NCBI GenBank assembly: GCA_003427395.1
Contig: BFEA01000255.1
Span: 1,820,187-1,846,981 of the forward strand
DNA length: 26,795 nucleotides
DNA from: Chara braunii
Taxonomy: Eukaryota; Streptophyta; Charophyceae; Charales; Characeae
Direction of reading: 5' to 3'
Made by a program: the position numbers and the translations under genes
Shown here: in pieces, positions 16,290-25,563 of the stretch
Layout of the letters: each line of letters starts with the position of its first letter
Numbering within the stretch: position 1 is the stretch's first letter
The notes under the pieces: model-generated
What the model was told of the DNA's origin: nothing
The model's input: the letters and a program-made list of their open reading frames with translations, nothing else
The model's database searches: none

Positions 16290-17100
16290 GTTCTGCTTGT
16301 TGCACTGATAGAGGTCGTGTTGGGCATACCAGCCCTATATGAGACGCATACCAGACCGTCTATAAATATTTCTGACGGATTCAAATTGCATCCTCGTTGT
16401 GATCGTCGTCCTATCTGTGACGTTATATAATTCCTGAGGACCTTGGGGGTTTTCCTTAAACTGCCTACTGATCAGCCAGATCTGTAAGGCTCGTTGCATG
16501 TGACGATAAAGAAAGTGCAGGGTTGACAGACTTAGCAAAGACTTGGGGCACAGGGGTGGGTTGGACTGCACACTTTCAGGCACACTGTTCAACTAGATGC
16601 TCAGGACGTCGACATAAAGTGACTACTCTAAGAGAGGCACAGGGGGAAGGAAGATTCTGGCAAACTGTTCGTCGATGAACTAATTAGATTATTTGCCATC
16701 GAACATGCATCTTCACATATGATTTATTTTTTATTTTGATTATTTAGTTGTCGCGGACTTGGTTAACAACTAACAGACAGATTATTAAGATAAAATAGTA
16801 CATTCCCTCCTGCATTGCATTCAGCTTCAGAATAGTTTAGGATTGGACATTGGTTGTTGATTACCGCTTGACTAGTTTTCTCAAGTTGACCAAAATTAGT
16901 TGTTTATTATTACTCGGCTGGATCTCATGCCGAGGTAGGATTCAATGTGGTTCCTAGTTTAGATCACACATCATTGTAACTCGTGAGTGAAGAAGGAAGC
17001 ATTGAGGAGGAGGAACGATTAGTGAAGAATCTTAGAGTTACTTGCAAAATTGCACTTAGTCGACCAGTCACTTTCCTAGAGTGAGATTAAGGAGAGGAAA
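16290..17100. other. No supported gene
   Basis: AT-rich sequence without a recognised gene. If the PBS-like site at 15731 is real, this would be leader sequence upstream of gag, but nothing here confirms that. Confidence 0.5.
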
Positions 17101-17105
17101 GGAGG

Positions 17106-18316
17106 TTGTGGAGGGAAGCCAGAGAGAGGATGACATTACAGAGGGTTAGGGAAGCAACAACCAATGCCGAAAGGACACTAACAGCAACACTAGGAGCAAA
17201 CGCTAGAGTCCATGTTGAGGTAGCTATGGCTACTGCCTCTACCACGTCACAGGCCTCATCTCAGGCCTCTTTGTCAGATGTCAGTCAGAGTGGCTCCCAA
17301 TTTTCCATTAGTCAATCTGTTGAGTTGCAAGTTTGTCAACGGCCTCAACTCACGCTAGAGGATTATGAGATCCTACAAACGGATGCTCTTTATGATGAGT
17401 TACAACTGCATCGGTTGAGGGAAGTAAAAGAGAGAAGACAGAGGGCTAGAATGAGAAAAGTCAGGCTAGAAGATAGGAGGCAGCAATGAGAAGATCTAGA
17501 GGCACTACATGAGCCAACACTGGATTTTGTTTAAGTTGTTGCGACGCTCTATGCTTTGCGTGGCTGAAGCATAGGTAGTGCAACAGGAGCTGTTGGTTGA
17601 GCTAGTGGCCGACCAGAATGACATTATGGCAGCACGACAAGCCTCTCGTCCTGTGATGAGACATCCGTAGTACTTTGTAGCTCCCCCTACGGTTGCGGGT
17701 CCCTCAGTGACGCCGTCGCCTGCAGGGCCCTTTTTCATTCCTATGTTAGACATGCCTCTTTCGGGTGGTGTAGCAGCAGGTAGTGGTCAGGTCATTAGAA
17801 CTTCGATCCTTTCATCAATGACGGTTGCAACTACAGTCCAACCGTCAGGGCAACCTCACGTTAGCATACCGCGATCTGCCCCATTGGTTACAAAACCAAT
17901 GCAATTGGAAGACTCCGTACGAACTGTATACAATAGGTGGCATGACCCTTACGAGGCTCAAAAGGCCACTAACTCATTCTCTCTCTCTCCAACGATCAGC
18001 AAGGGATGCCCAAGATCCCCTTGCTGAGTCCTAAACCCTTCTTTGGCAACAAAAAGAAGGAAGAGGACCTGGATACCTGTTGTGCCTACTTATGTGAGGC
18101 ACAAGCTTATAAGGCCAGGAGAGGAAGTTACAGTCGTTGCATCCTTTCTGGAAGGATCGACAACACAATGGTTAAATGGTAAAGTGCAACAACAGGGCTT
18201 CGGTCAGAACTTCGGTGTTTAAGTTGAGGCCCACACATTGGAAGACTTCGTATGGATTATATATATTAGGTGGCATGACCCTTAAGGGGCTCAAAATACC
18301 ACTGACTCATTTTTTT

Positions 18317-18330
<14 letters not shown>
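17106..18330 (+). pseudogene. Decayed gag-like ORF of an LTR retrotransposon
   Basis: Four pieces line up. (1) About 17106-17489 (first ATG 17130) is an N-terminal Arg/Glu-rich, coiled-coil-like region ending RLEDRRQQ-type sequence. (2) 17571-17975, in another frame, has one TAG near 17670 and a Pro/Gly-rich linker, then LEDSVRTVYNRWHDPYEAQK. (3) 18007-18130 has a PKPFFGNKKKEEDLDTCCAY block. (4) 18121-18320, another frame, reads VASFLEGSTTQWLNG, QGFGQNFGV, LEDFVWIIYIRWHDP with internal stops. The order F.G, FLEG..W, FG, RW.DP matches the Retrotrans_gag core. No protease, RT or integrase follows; a (CT)n tract interrupts at 18321. At least two frameshifts and three stops show it is dead. Confidence 0.65.
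17893..18330 (+). repeat. Internal duplication of the gag 'RWHDP' module
   Basis: The module TTGGAAGACT.CGTA..AT, ATA.TAGGTGGCATGACCCT, GGCTCAAAA and ACTCATT occurs at about 17904-17985 and again at 18237-18312, 333 bases apart. Both copies run straight into CT-rich sequence: CTCTCTCTCC in the first, T12 then a ~52-base (CT)n tract in the second. The peptide LED(S/F)V..(V/I)Y.RWHDP is readable in both. Confidence 0.8.

Positions 18331-18372
<42 letters not shown>
18321..18372. repeat. (CT)n microsatellite
   Basis: A pure CT tract of about 26 units directly after a T run and after the second gag module copy. The same site in the first module copy has only about five CT units. Confidence 0.97.
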
Positions 18373-18377
<5 letters not shown>

Positions 18378-18399
18378 ATTTGTCCCTCTCTTCCCATCT

Positions 18400-19275
18400 C
18401 TCTTGTAAGGGCAATTACTTGACCGAAATCGAAGATGACCATCTCAAAATTTGTCATTAAGGCAAGACATGGATTATCCGACCACTATCGTTCATTCAAC
18501 ATCTCATGATTTTTTTTTTTCTCTTCCTATTTCTCTTGTGAGATCAATCAACTTCTTTCGCTAGAATGAAACTCTCGCATCACCTCACAAACAAAAATTT
18601 GTTGCAACACTGATGATACTCCAAAGTTGTGAATTGACTTTGTCCTTGCCGATTGTAATCGAGATGAATTGCATCATCCACGCTTCTTCAAGCGTACATG
18701 CTCCTATTTAATTCCTTTGCTCCTTGCGCAATATCTTGCAACATGTGAAAATCGTCAAGATAGGACAAGTACGCTTGTATCTTTTTTAGACCAATAGATG
18801 CGAGAGACTCATATATGGTAATATTAAGAAGAACTTGGTTATCCTAAGAGTCCTCTATGGACATGTAGACAATCTCTTGATGACATAAGAGCGGGCACAA
18901 AAACAACCAATATGAGACGAAGTACCCATAGCAGTCGGCGAAGCAGAAATATCAACAAAAGTAGTGACAATCGACGTTGGCATATTGGATGGTGGAACGC
19001 ATGCGGAATGAGGAGTGAAAGAAGCAACAAAGGGTGAAATCCTTTTGAGAAGGTTTTGCATCCGTGCATATCTGTGGAAGGTCTGCGGAATGGTCCCTTA
19101 TGTCGGACAATGTGGCATATCAAATGTCGTCATTAGAGATAGCAATGAACTCATCGTGCAAAAACGATTGTAACATGAAGCAACCTCCATATTTGAAACA
19201 TTGGTATAAAGGAAGAGGGGATTGTCGTTCCAACCACATATTAGTGAGTTTGTTTCTCTGTCAGTCGAGGAAGTT
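18400..19275. other. No supported gene
   Basis: Mostly AT-rich with no recognisable domain on either strand. Some minus-strand pieces (18840-19120) stay open for 60-90 codons but lack identifiable motifs. They may be the decayed end of the neighbouring transposon region. Confidence 0.5.
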
Positions 19276-19278
19276 TTC

Positions 19279-19482
19279 TCATATCCATTCATCTTTTACA
19301 ATTGTTGCAGTTTTGAAAAACATTTCAAGAAGCACCTCCGTCAAGAGTCTCAAGACTTTTCGCATGCCAACCTTCTTCGCATCATCGAACCATCTGGGAA
19401 GGTAAGCACGGGGATTGGGAGCATGGATTGCGGGTGCATCGTTATCATCGGGCACCAAAATAATTCCTGAAGGATTTTTTGG
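19279..19482 (-). pseudogene. Unidentified coding remnant beside the Helitron
   Basis: A minus-strand open segment of about 67 codons (GIILVPDDNDAPAIHAPNPR, then AYLPRWFDDAKKVGMRKVLR) has no ATG start and ends at TGA 19281-19279. The codon pattern is clearly protein-like. I do not recognise the family. It follows the Helitron remnant in the same orientation and could be a captured host fragment or a separate element. Confidence 0.4.
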
Positions 19483-19499
19483 TTAGGATGTGGAACGAA

Positions 19500-20090
19500 C
19501 AATCTCTTTCGCGTTCACATTGTTGAGTTTGCGAACACTAATCATGAACACGTGCAAGTCCACCTACTATTCGAAAAAACGTAAGAGATCCAAGTGCATC
19601 ATGAGAGAGCACATTCAACGCTCACACAATTTGAGTTTCATTTTCACCAGCAATAGGTTGACGTCCCATCGGATTGTCAGCCAAGGTAGGCTCAGACACT
19701 TCGCTTAAACCCAAAAGACTATTTTTTGCATGACGGCTTGTTCTCTTGAATGCAGAATGAACACAATTTTCTTCCGAATCATCAGTAGCATTATCATCTT
19801 CGTTATTATAAAATACAAGGTTATTAGACCTACCCTATAGACCTCTGCACGAACCATCCCTACCAGTATGATAATCATCACCACACCCCTCCACAACCAT
19901 CTTCTCAGCATTCTCAAGGGTGTTCGACCCCCTGTTAAAAGAGTCGTCATATGCCACATGACACCATGACTAATCCAATAGCAGAATAGGTCTGATGTCC
20001 GCCAAAATCGTCTTAATACAAAAAATATTTTTTATGTCATTTAGCGCACTGACAAAAAAACACAATGATTTTTTCTCTTTCACATCCTAA
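19500..20090 (-). pseudogene. Helitron helicase N-terminal edge and decayed downstream frame
   Basis: One minus frame stays open for about 190 codons apart from three TAG and one TGA stops. Its start, LHQQVLVEDVV then FFVSALNDIKNIFCIKTILA, aligns by position with the Helitron helicase entry, in which L..(D/E)Q and a Walker A of GPGGTGKT type are followed by F..KT(L/I)LA.IR. The flanks are kept, but the Walker A glycines and lysine are gone. After about 19,940 the sequence no longer resembles a helicase (Asn/Asp/Glu-rich), so the helicase is truncated, replaced or rapidly decayed. Confidence 0.45.
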
Positions 20091-20896
20091 ACAACGTCTT
20101 CCACAAGCACTTGTTGGTGTAGTCTAAGACGTCGAAAATTAGAGTCGTATCTTCGTTTCATTTCAATTGAATCATACAATGACTCCTCGTTTGTTGTCAG
20201 CAATTGTTCTATCATCGGGTGTTGGATAATTAAGGCAGAACTGACAGATTTTTTTCCATACTCTTGCAAAATACAATCAAGATGAGATAGCACTAACGAT
20301 TGCAAAATGTTTGTGGAAACAATTTCACTGTCTGCGCGATAGTGGACATCGTCACACATCTTATCCCAATATCGTTCAAAGAAACAGACCAGATCGTTCA
20401 CTGGACCAAACGCGAAAATCATAATAAATATTTTACTAACTTCTTCAGGTATATAATGCGTCGCGACTGTGTCTCTGGATTGATCGTATGCATCGTCAGT
20501 TTGCAAAAGACTCAATAGAAGATACACCGACCAGAATGAATCGTATTCAACTCCATCATCGTACAAACTTTGGCAAAAGAGTGCACCCCACGAAAATGTC
20601 CATTGTTTAGCAACACATGCAGATAGAGGTGTTCGCCTTCCGTGATCCTCATGTGATATAACCGAGATATTTTTTCAAAGGGACCAACGTTGAAGATCGC
20701 GCTTCTTTTGGTTTGACTTTTTATGTTTGTTATCCCACACATGAGTATTAATGATCTCTGGATACAGAGGAAACTCCTCCTTAGGGACACGTTCATTCAA
20801 AGAGTTGTGTTTCATCCATGCCGTTGATTTCGTTTTATAAGGCCCATGCGAAACAACGTCATGCTCAGTGTCGGATTTAAATTGAACTTTTTGCAT
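20087..20896 (-). pseudogene. Helitron RepHel central region, frameshifted
   Basis: Three overlapping minus frames (20896-20675, 20796-20512, 20566-20087) give, in order: EEFPLYPEIINTHVWDNKHK; IFNVGPFEKISRLYHMRITE, GEHLYLHVLLNN; SFWSVYLLLSLLQTDDAYDQ; FERYWDKMCDDV; LVLSHLDCILQEYGKKS. This matches the Rep-to-helicase linker of plant Helitrons (P.Y.VW..., GR..P..GE.YYLR.LL, F...C..LGLL.DD.EW, W..(M/L).(D/E)D(I/V)). The region lies between the Rep motifs and the helicase edge, in the expected order. At least two frameshifts separate the pieces. Confidence 0.75.
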
Positions 20897-21016
20897 GTTT
20901 TCGACATGAACGGACAGTCTTTCGACCGAGGGTCATTGTTCCGCAAGGTCAAACTCACATAGATGTCAACATGCCTCGCATGCACCTACAATACGCATAT
21001 TTAATAGACTTTGACT

Positions 21017-21767
21017 TCAGCGAAGAGTGACACTATCATCTCGTTCGAAGACCATAGCACGATTACACCCTTTGTACACGTACTTATACACGTGCTTACA
21101 CGCTTTGATGTTAACACAGTATTCTACATTCAAGTGACAATTAAACCTCATTAGCAAGTACGAGTTTTGTAGGATCACACACCGACTATCGAGAACGACA
21201 CCATTTTGAACAATTGTCGAACCACTGTCAGTTAGTTACCTTATTTTATTCGAAAGGTACTTTTATTCGTCTTTGTATGTCGTCATCGAAATAAAAATTT
21301 TCAGAAACCCTTTTGTGCATTTTTTGTCCGCCGTACAAGTATCTCGTTTCTGCTCACCGCAAATGCCGCCTAACATGAACTTCACAACCTCTCTCTTAAT
21401 TCTCCTCCGGAGGAATGTCGAAACACATCACATTATCAACAATATCCACATCTTGAATTTTATCATCTGAATGGAAGATAACCAATATATGTATGTGTGG
21501 TACACCCCTCTTTTGAAACTCCACCACATACAACATATCACTCACCCTACCAAAAATTTGTTTGTTTTTATCTCATTACTCAGTTGTGTGAGATAACCTT
21601 TCAACACTCGCGCGAGAAAATCCTGCGTGTCATTTAGAACACCGACTTGGAAACAAGGCTTATTTGATGTCCGACCAGTTAGTGTTGCATGTTATAGTAA
21701 TGATAAGATCCGTTTTCTTGAATCGCCTTACGATTGCAATTCTCTCATTATACATTTCACACATATA
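21017..21767 (-). pseudogene. Helitron Rep (HUH) catalytic core, frameshifted
   Basis: Five minus-strand pieces in different frames carry the Rep core. 21767-21660: YMCEMYNERIAIVRR, LIITITCNTNWSDIK. 21643-21542: DFLARVLKGYLTQLSNEI. 21572-21396: FGRVSDMLYVVEFQKRGVPH, then IHILV, with the HUH-type His-x-His at 21497-21489. 21401-21263: EVVKFMLGGICG, C.KGFLKIF. 21235-21017: LLMRFNCHLNVEYCVNIKAC, then KHVYKYVYKGCNRAM (21094-21068), carrying the Tyr-motif region of Rep. Order and spacing match Helitron RepHel proteins. Rolling-circle nicking would need an intact frame, so this copy is inactive. Confidence 0.88.
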
Positions 21768-21798
21768 TTCCCCCCCCTAGTGAACATTGATGGTATAA

Positions 21799-22499
21799 TC
21801 ACTTTTGTCCCAACACCGTCACCACATTGATTTTGTTGCATAGCATCTCACAAATCTTCATAATACTCCGAGCGCAATTTTGTGGAATCTCACCCATATG
21901 GAGAGATTGAACTTCAGCGTATGTCATGCAACACAACTTATGGAAGAGACGTGCTGCATAAAGGATAAAAGACCCTTCACCATTACGTTCGTCAAGATGA
22001 AATGCGTAGTACTAACAGTCATCCATCTTCGAAGGCATGTCGTAAACATACCAACCATCAATTCCTTCCGGGAAAAACAAGAAACGTTAAGATATCGTGC
22101 GCTGGAGAATATTTCGGAACCATAATCGTCGAACGCTCACCTGGAAGATGAACACGCAAAAGAATCTTGAGCTCGCGAGGAAGAAGTTCATCGACCTTTA
22201 GAAATAGACCTCTAAGACAATTATAACGTCTTGCATGCTCCTCTGCGGACACGGCATCGGGATTTATGACAAACTTCCTCTCATTTAACGCTCTTGCAGG
22301 AAGGTCAGCAACCATCATAAAATTCTTCAAGTAATTGTTACATTGTTGCAGCAATTCGTGAATTTTTTTCAATATGCGCTTCGACATCAAATGTACGTGC
22401 AAACATATTCATGAAATTTACTTTTTGATCAATCAGATAATCCAAACGTTGAGGATTGTGCAAGTAAAGCTGCACAAATTGAGGACGCTCCCCTTCCCC

Positions 22500-22502
<3 letters not shown>
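21799..22502 (-). pseudogene. Helitron RepHel N-terminal region (Helitron_like_N), frameshifted
   Basis: Pieces in order: 22502-22338, GEGERPQFVQLYLHNPQRLD; 22402-22058, YLKNFMMVADLPARALNERK, VPKYSPAHDILTFLVFPGRN; about 22080-21799, FPEGIDGWYVYDMP, one TAG, then YYAFHLDERNGEGSFILYAA and RLFHKL. A further piece (21835-21768) has KVIIPSMFTRGG. The PQF.QLY, (Y)D.L.(F)P.G.DGW, YYA..L..R and RLF blocks are those of the Helitron N-terminal domain. The protein breaks off at the (GA)n tract at 22503-22534, so the N-terminal zinc-finger part is missing. The TAG in C*YYAF could be a CAG-to-TAG transition. Confidence 0.85.

Positions 22503-22534
<32 letters not shown>
22503..22534. repeat. (GA)n microsatellite at the Helitron break
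   Basis: About 16 GA units mark the exact point where recognisable Helitron coding sequence stops. A T run and AT-rich sequence follow. Confidence 0.95.
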
Positions 22535-22535
<1 letters not shown>

Positions 22536-22619
22536 AAATTTGACTTAACATTATTGTTTTTTTTATGTCAAGGTGGATTCCACTACATAATAATTGTGCC
22601 TTAATCATACTATGTTCAC

Positions 22620-22800
22620 TTGCTGACTTTTCTTTATTCTTTGCATTGTTTTTTTGTTGGTCCTCTGCCTGTCTCTCTCTCTCCTTTCATTTTTCTCCAT
22701 CTCTTTCTTTCTTTGTCTCTATCTTTTCTTTCTTTCTTGCTCTCTCTCTCCGTCTTTGTCTCTCCCCCCTTTTTCTCCTTCTTTTTTATTTTATTTTTAA
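22620..22800. repeat. Polypyrimidine tract (CTTT/TCTC-rich)
   Basis: About 170 bases of almost pure C/T on the plus strand, with CTCTCTC and TTTCTTTC units. Ser/Leu/Phe-rich frames here are compositional. Confidence 0.85.
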
Positions 22801-23790
22801 TTTCGATCTGTCATTTTTTTAAAAGTAATTAAACTCGGACTTTGGAGTTGGCTTATAAATATAAAGGCAACATTATGTTTGGATTGACAAGATAACTTAA
22901 CTAATTCATTAATATATTTTAACCATTGAATAGAAAGAGGCATAACATGGGTAGGAGGATCAATAATGGTAAGACCACCTTTGGATTTAGGTTGGATTCC
23001 AGATAACCATGCCACATTACTAATAGCATTTTCACATTCATGGTTTCCTTGCCATACCGCCAATTGTCGTTGAAATACCTTAATGGTTGCTTTATCCAAA
23101 ACCCATATTGCAGATGTTTTACCAAATAAGAGAAAAAACCACATTATTCATTGCTAGCGTTCTACCTAATAGCGAAGTGTGTTTATCCTTCCACAACTCT
23201 AATTTTGAATGAGCTTGTTGCATAATCCCGGTATTATTGGATATTGGTTTGCCTAATGCTGAGATGAAATCCCCAAGATTCTGATTGGCATCTCAAATGA
23301 AAGCCATTTAATCAAAGGTTGTTATGGGGGTGGTAATGACTCCACCACCCAGTGTTTTATTTCCCCATTTTACGCTCATATCAAAAAGTTTACAAAACAC
23401 AGCCACAATTTGTTTAATTGCCTCTAGATTTTCCTGTGACTGTGTGAGGCATCAACCATCAGAGAGAGGTCATCTGCGAACAAAGAGCAAACCGGGATGA
23501 CCTCCTCTAGAATGGAAGGGTCTTTTATACGTTTAATTAACTTTAATGTCTTTATGTTGTCGAAGGTTAGCTGTCAGAGATTCTATAATAATTACAAAAA
23601 GGAGCGGAGCAATTGGGTCACCCTGTCTCACCGATCTCGCAAGTGAAATAGGAGGTTGCACATTCCCATTAATCTTTACTCTTGTTGTTGCATTCTCATG
23701 CAAGATTTTAATCCATCTTTTAAAATTTGGACAAAAATTCAATTTCTCTAAGCATTTGTCAAGGAAGAACCAATCAACATACCCTTTGAT
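22797..23790 (-). pseudogene. LINE reverse transcriptase, inverted part, frameshifted
   Basis: Read on the minus strand from 23790: GYVDWFFLDKCLEKLNFCPN, FKRWIKILHENATTRVKING, then ARSVRQGDPIAPLLFVIIIE (palm), VCSLFADDLSLMVDAS with the catalytic (F)ADD at 23480-23469, QENLEAIKQIVAVFCKLFD, LELWKDKHTSLLGRTLAMNN, and finally FQRQLAVWQG, SNVAWLSGIQPKSKGGLTII. This is the standard order of plant LINE (L1-like) ORF2 from RT motif A to the post-RT 'PK..GGL' block. Several stops and frameshifts are present, for example near 23425. The 5' end is cut at an AT-rich tract (23790-23812), where the plus-oriented 3' part begins. Confidence 0.85.
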
Positions 23791-23812
23791 TTTTTTATTA
23801 TTATTATTTTTT
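23791..23812. repeat. T/ATT-rich junction between inverted and direct LINE parts
   Basis: TTTTTTATTATTATTATTTT separates the minus-strand RT segment from the plus-strand C-terminal segment. It may be filler made at the joining of the two cDNA parts, or a later expansion. Confidence 0.6.
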
Positions 23813-24099
23813 TAAGGGATTGGAGGGCTATTCGCCTAGGCTATTGGGAACATGCAGGTATTCAATTGTCAAACGTTAAACAAAATTTATTTATGACTGG
23901 ACGCAAGGCTGTTATCTGGACGCTGTGGTACACACGATGTGTAAGGGAAAATGAAGTAAGGTTAGAAGGAATTGATATTGTGGAATCAATTGTGGATTTT
24001 GTTGAAACAGAGGTTCGGGCACAATGGGAGAGCCTCACAATCAAATTATACAAATTTAAAAAGAGATATAAAGAGGGGAATACAACATTTTCAAAATGA
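23813..24099 (+). pseudogene. LINE ORF2 C-terminal part, direct orientation
   Basis: The plus frame reads LRDWRAIRLGYWEHAGIQLS, KAVIWTLWYTRCVRENEVRL and ends at TGA near 24099. The (I/L)W.LW..R...NE pattern is the usual LINE C-terminus (iW..RN-like). It lacks an ATG, as expected for an internal LINE segment. It faces away from the RT segment at 22797-23790. About 540 bases later a poly(A) run follows (24640-24660). Confidence 0.6.
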
Positions 24100-24517
24100 C
24101 TGGCTGGGAAATTTTGCTGGGGGGGGGGCTTGGGTGAAGTGAAGTGCCCAGGGGCGGAGGGGGCAGAGGAGCCTTTCAAAAAAGGATTTTCGCCTCTTAT
24201 TCCGAGATTGGTTCAAACTTCAGTTAGGCGCGTCACTTAGATCTCCTGAATTTTTCACAGATCCATTTCCTCCTTCCAAACTAGCTTTGGTTGATTTGCA
24301 ATGGTTTGGATTAGAGGGAGAGTAAAATAGGTAGAACCTTTGGTTGTTCTTTGGATGTGCACAGCAGCAAAAGAAAGCTTGGGTGCTGGGTTTGAAATGC
24401 TTATCTGGCGATAGAATGAAAAGGTGCCCAAGTCTTAATTTCCTTTTTTTTAAGAACATCATGAGGGACGTTGGGCCCGCTTCCCAGCATGTGCTATTTT
24501 ACCATTGTTCAGCGGAC
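24100..24517 (+). mobile_element. LINE 3' region with short coding-like segment
   Basis: A G run (GGGGGGGG near 24121) is followed at about 24186-24320 by an open segment reading FRLLFRDWFKLQLGASLRSP, EFFTDPFPPSKLALVDLQWF. It is protein-like but not identified, and could be further LINE C-terminal sequence in another frame. The rest appears non-coding and probably belongs to the LINE 3' untranslated region. Confidence 0.4.
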
Positions 24518-24660
24518 AGTGGACCCGGTTTCCAGCAGGTTCAGCTCCCCACCATTGCCACCAATAGAATGGAGTCCCCTGTATGACAGGTAGGAATGCA
24601 TGTTCCTATCATCACTCCTATCTGTTGTTGCGGGTGTTCAAAAAAAAAAAAAAAAAAAAA
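24518..24660 (+). mobile_element. Retroelement 3'-tail family, copy D, with poly(A)
   Basis: GGACCCGGTTTCCAGCAGGT (24521-24540), then GCTCC, CACC, CCAATAGAATGGAG, and a poly(A) run of 21 A (24640-24660). The first blocks match copy A (2876 downwards, minus), and the GGACCCGGTTTCC block matches copy B. Being in plus orientation after a plus-oriented LINE C-terminus, this copy is the best evidence that the tail family belongs to that LINE. Confidence 0.7.
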
Positions 24661-24871
24661 GTCTTGTGTGAGTTTATGCGAGCGGTCCATGTGAGGTTAC
24701 CCACAACATTTGTTTTTTCTGTGGGCGTAGCCCGCACCACCCGCACCATGGGCGCTTAGCCAACATATATATATTCCCCATGGTTGGGGTATTTCGTTTT
24801 GCGGACCTACTGTATGGTTTCGTTTTTTTACTATTGATATGGCAGAATTTGTTTTGGTAACCTTGTCTGTG

Positions 24872-25325
24872 TCCTGGTTGGTTTTGTCCCATTGTCCGGT
24901 CTATTTGGAATACGTAGCGGTGCTTTCATGTGGGACTAGTCATCCGGGTTCTTGTTTTGGCATCCTGGTTGGTTGATTCCCGTTGTTCGGCCTGTGCATT
25001 TGGGGGCGGTGCCTTTATGTGGGAATCGTCATCTGGGATTGTCTTTTATGTTTGTTGCGGTAGCCGCAATAGATTCAATTCTTTTTTGCAGATAAGGTGT
25101 TTTCTGTCATCCTGGTTGGTTGCTTCCCATTGATCGGCCTAAAGTGCGAGGGCGGTGCTTATATGTGGGAATTGTCAACCGGGATTGTTTTTTGTGGCTC
25201 CACATCTGTTGCTGGTAATCGAAGGCTTTATCGCGTTTTGAATCCTGGCTGGTGTGTTCCGTCGTTTGGCTTGTGACGCCGGGGCGGTGTTTGCATGTGG
25301 GACTTGTCATCTAGGTTTTGTTCGC
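24872..25325 (+). repeat. Four-copy degenerate tandem repeat (period 91-147)
   Basis: Units begin at TCCTGGTTGG (24872, 24963, 25110) and TCCTGGCTGG (25243). Each has a TTCCC..TTG.TCGGCCT-like block, then GGGCGGTGC, then ATGTGGGA, then GTCATC.GGG.TTGT. Insertions of about 40-55 bases separate units 2-3 and 3-4. No coding function is seen; it may be a young satellite or a multi-unit element terminus. Confidence 0.85.
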
Positions 25326-25563
25326 CCCCTGTTCTGTAATGTTTGGCTGTTCCCTTCCTCTTTTCATTGCCTCTTGGCCTTTTGGCTGTGCAAGTGGGTC
25401 GATATGACACACGGGGGTGGGGGCAGCCGCTGTACGCAAGAGGTTCTGAACAGGGGGAGTTGTAAGGAAGAAGATATTTTACAAAAAATGAATTTATTTT
25501 TCTTGTTTTTTTTTTTTTCTGTTTTTTTTTCGCTTTTGCGCTCTGACAACTTTGCGACAATAT

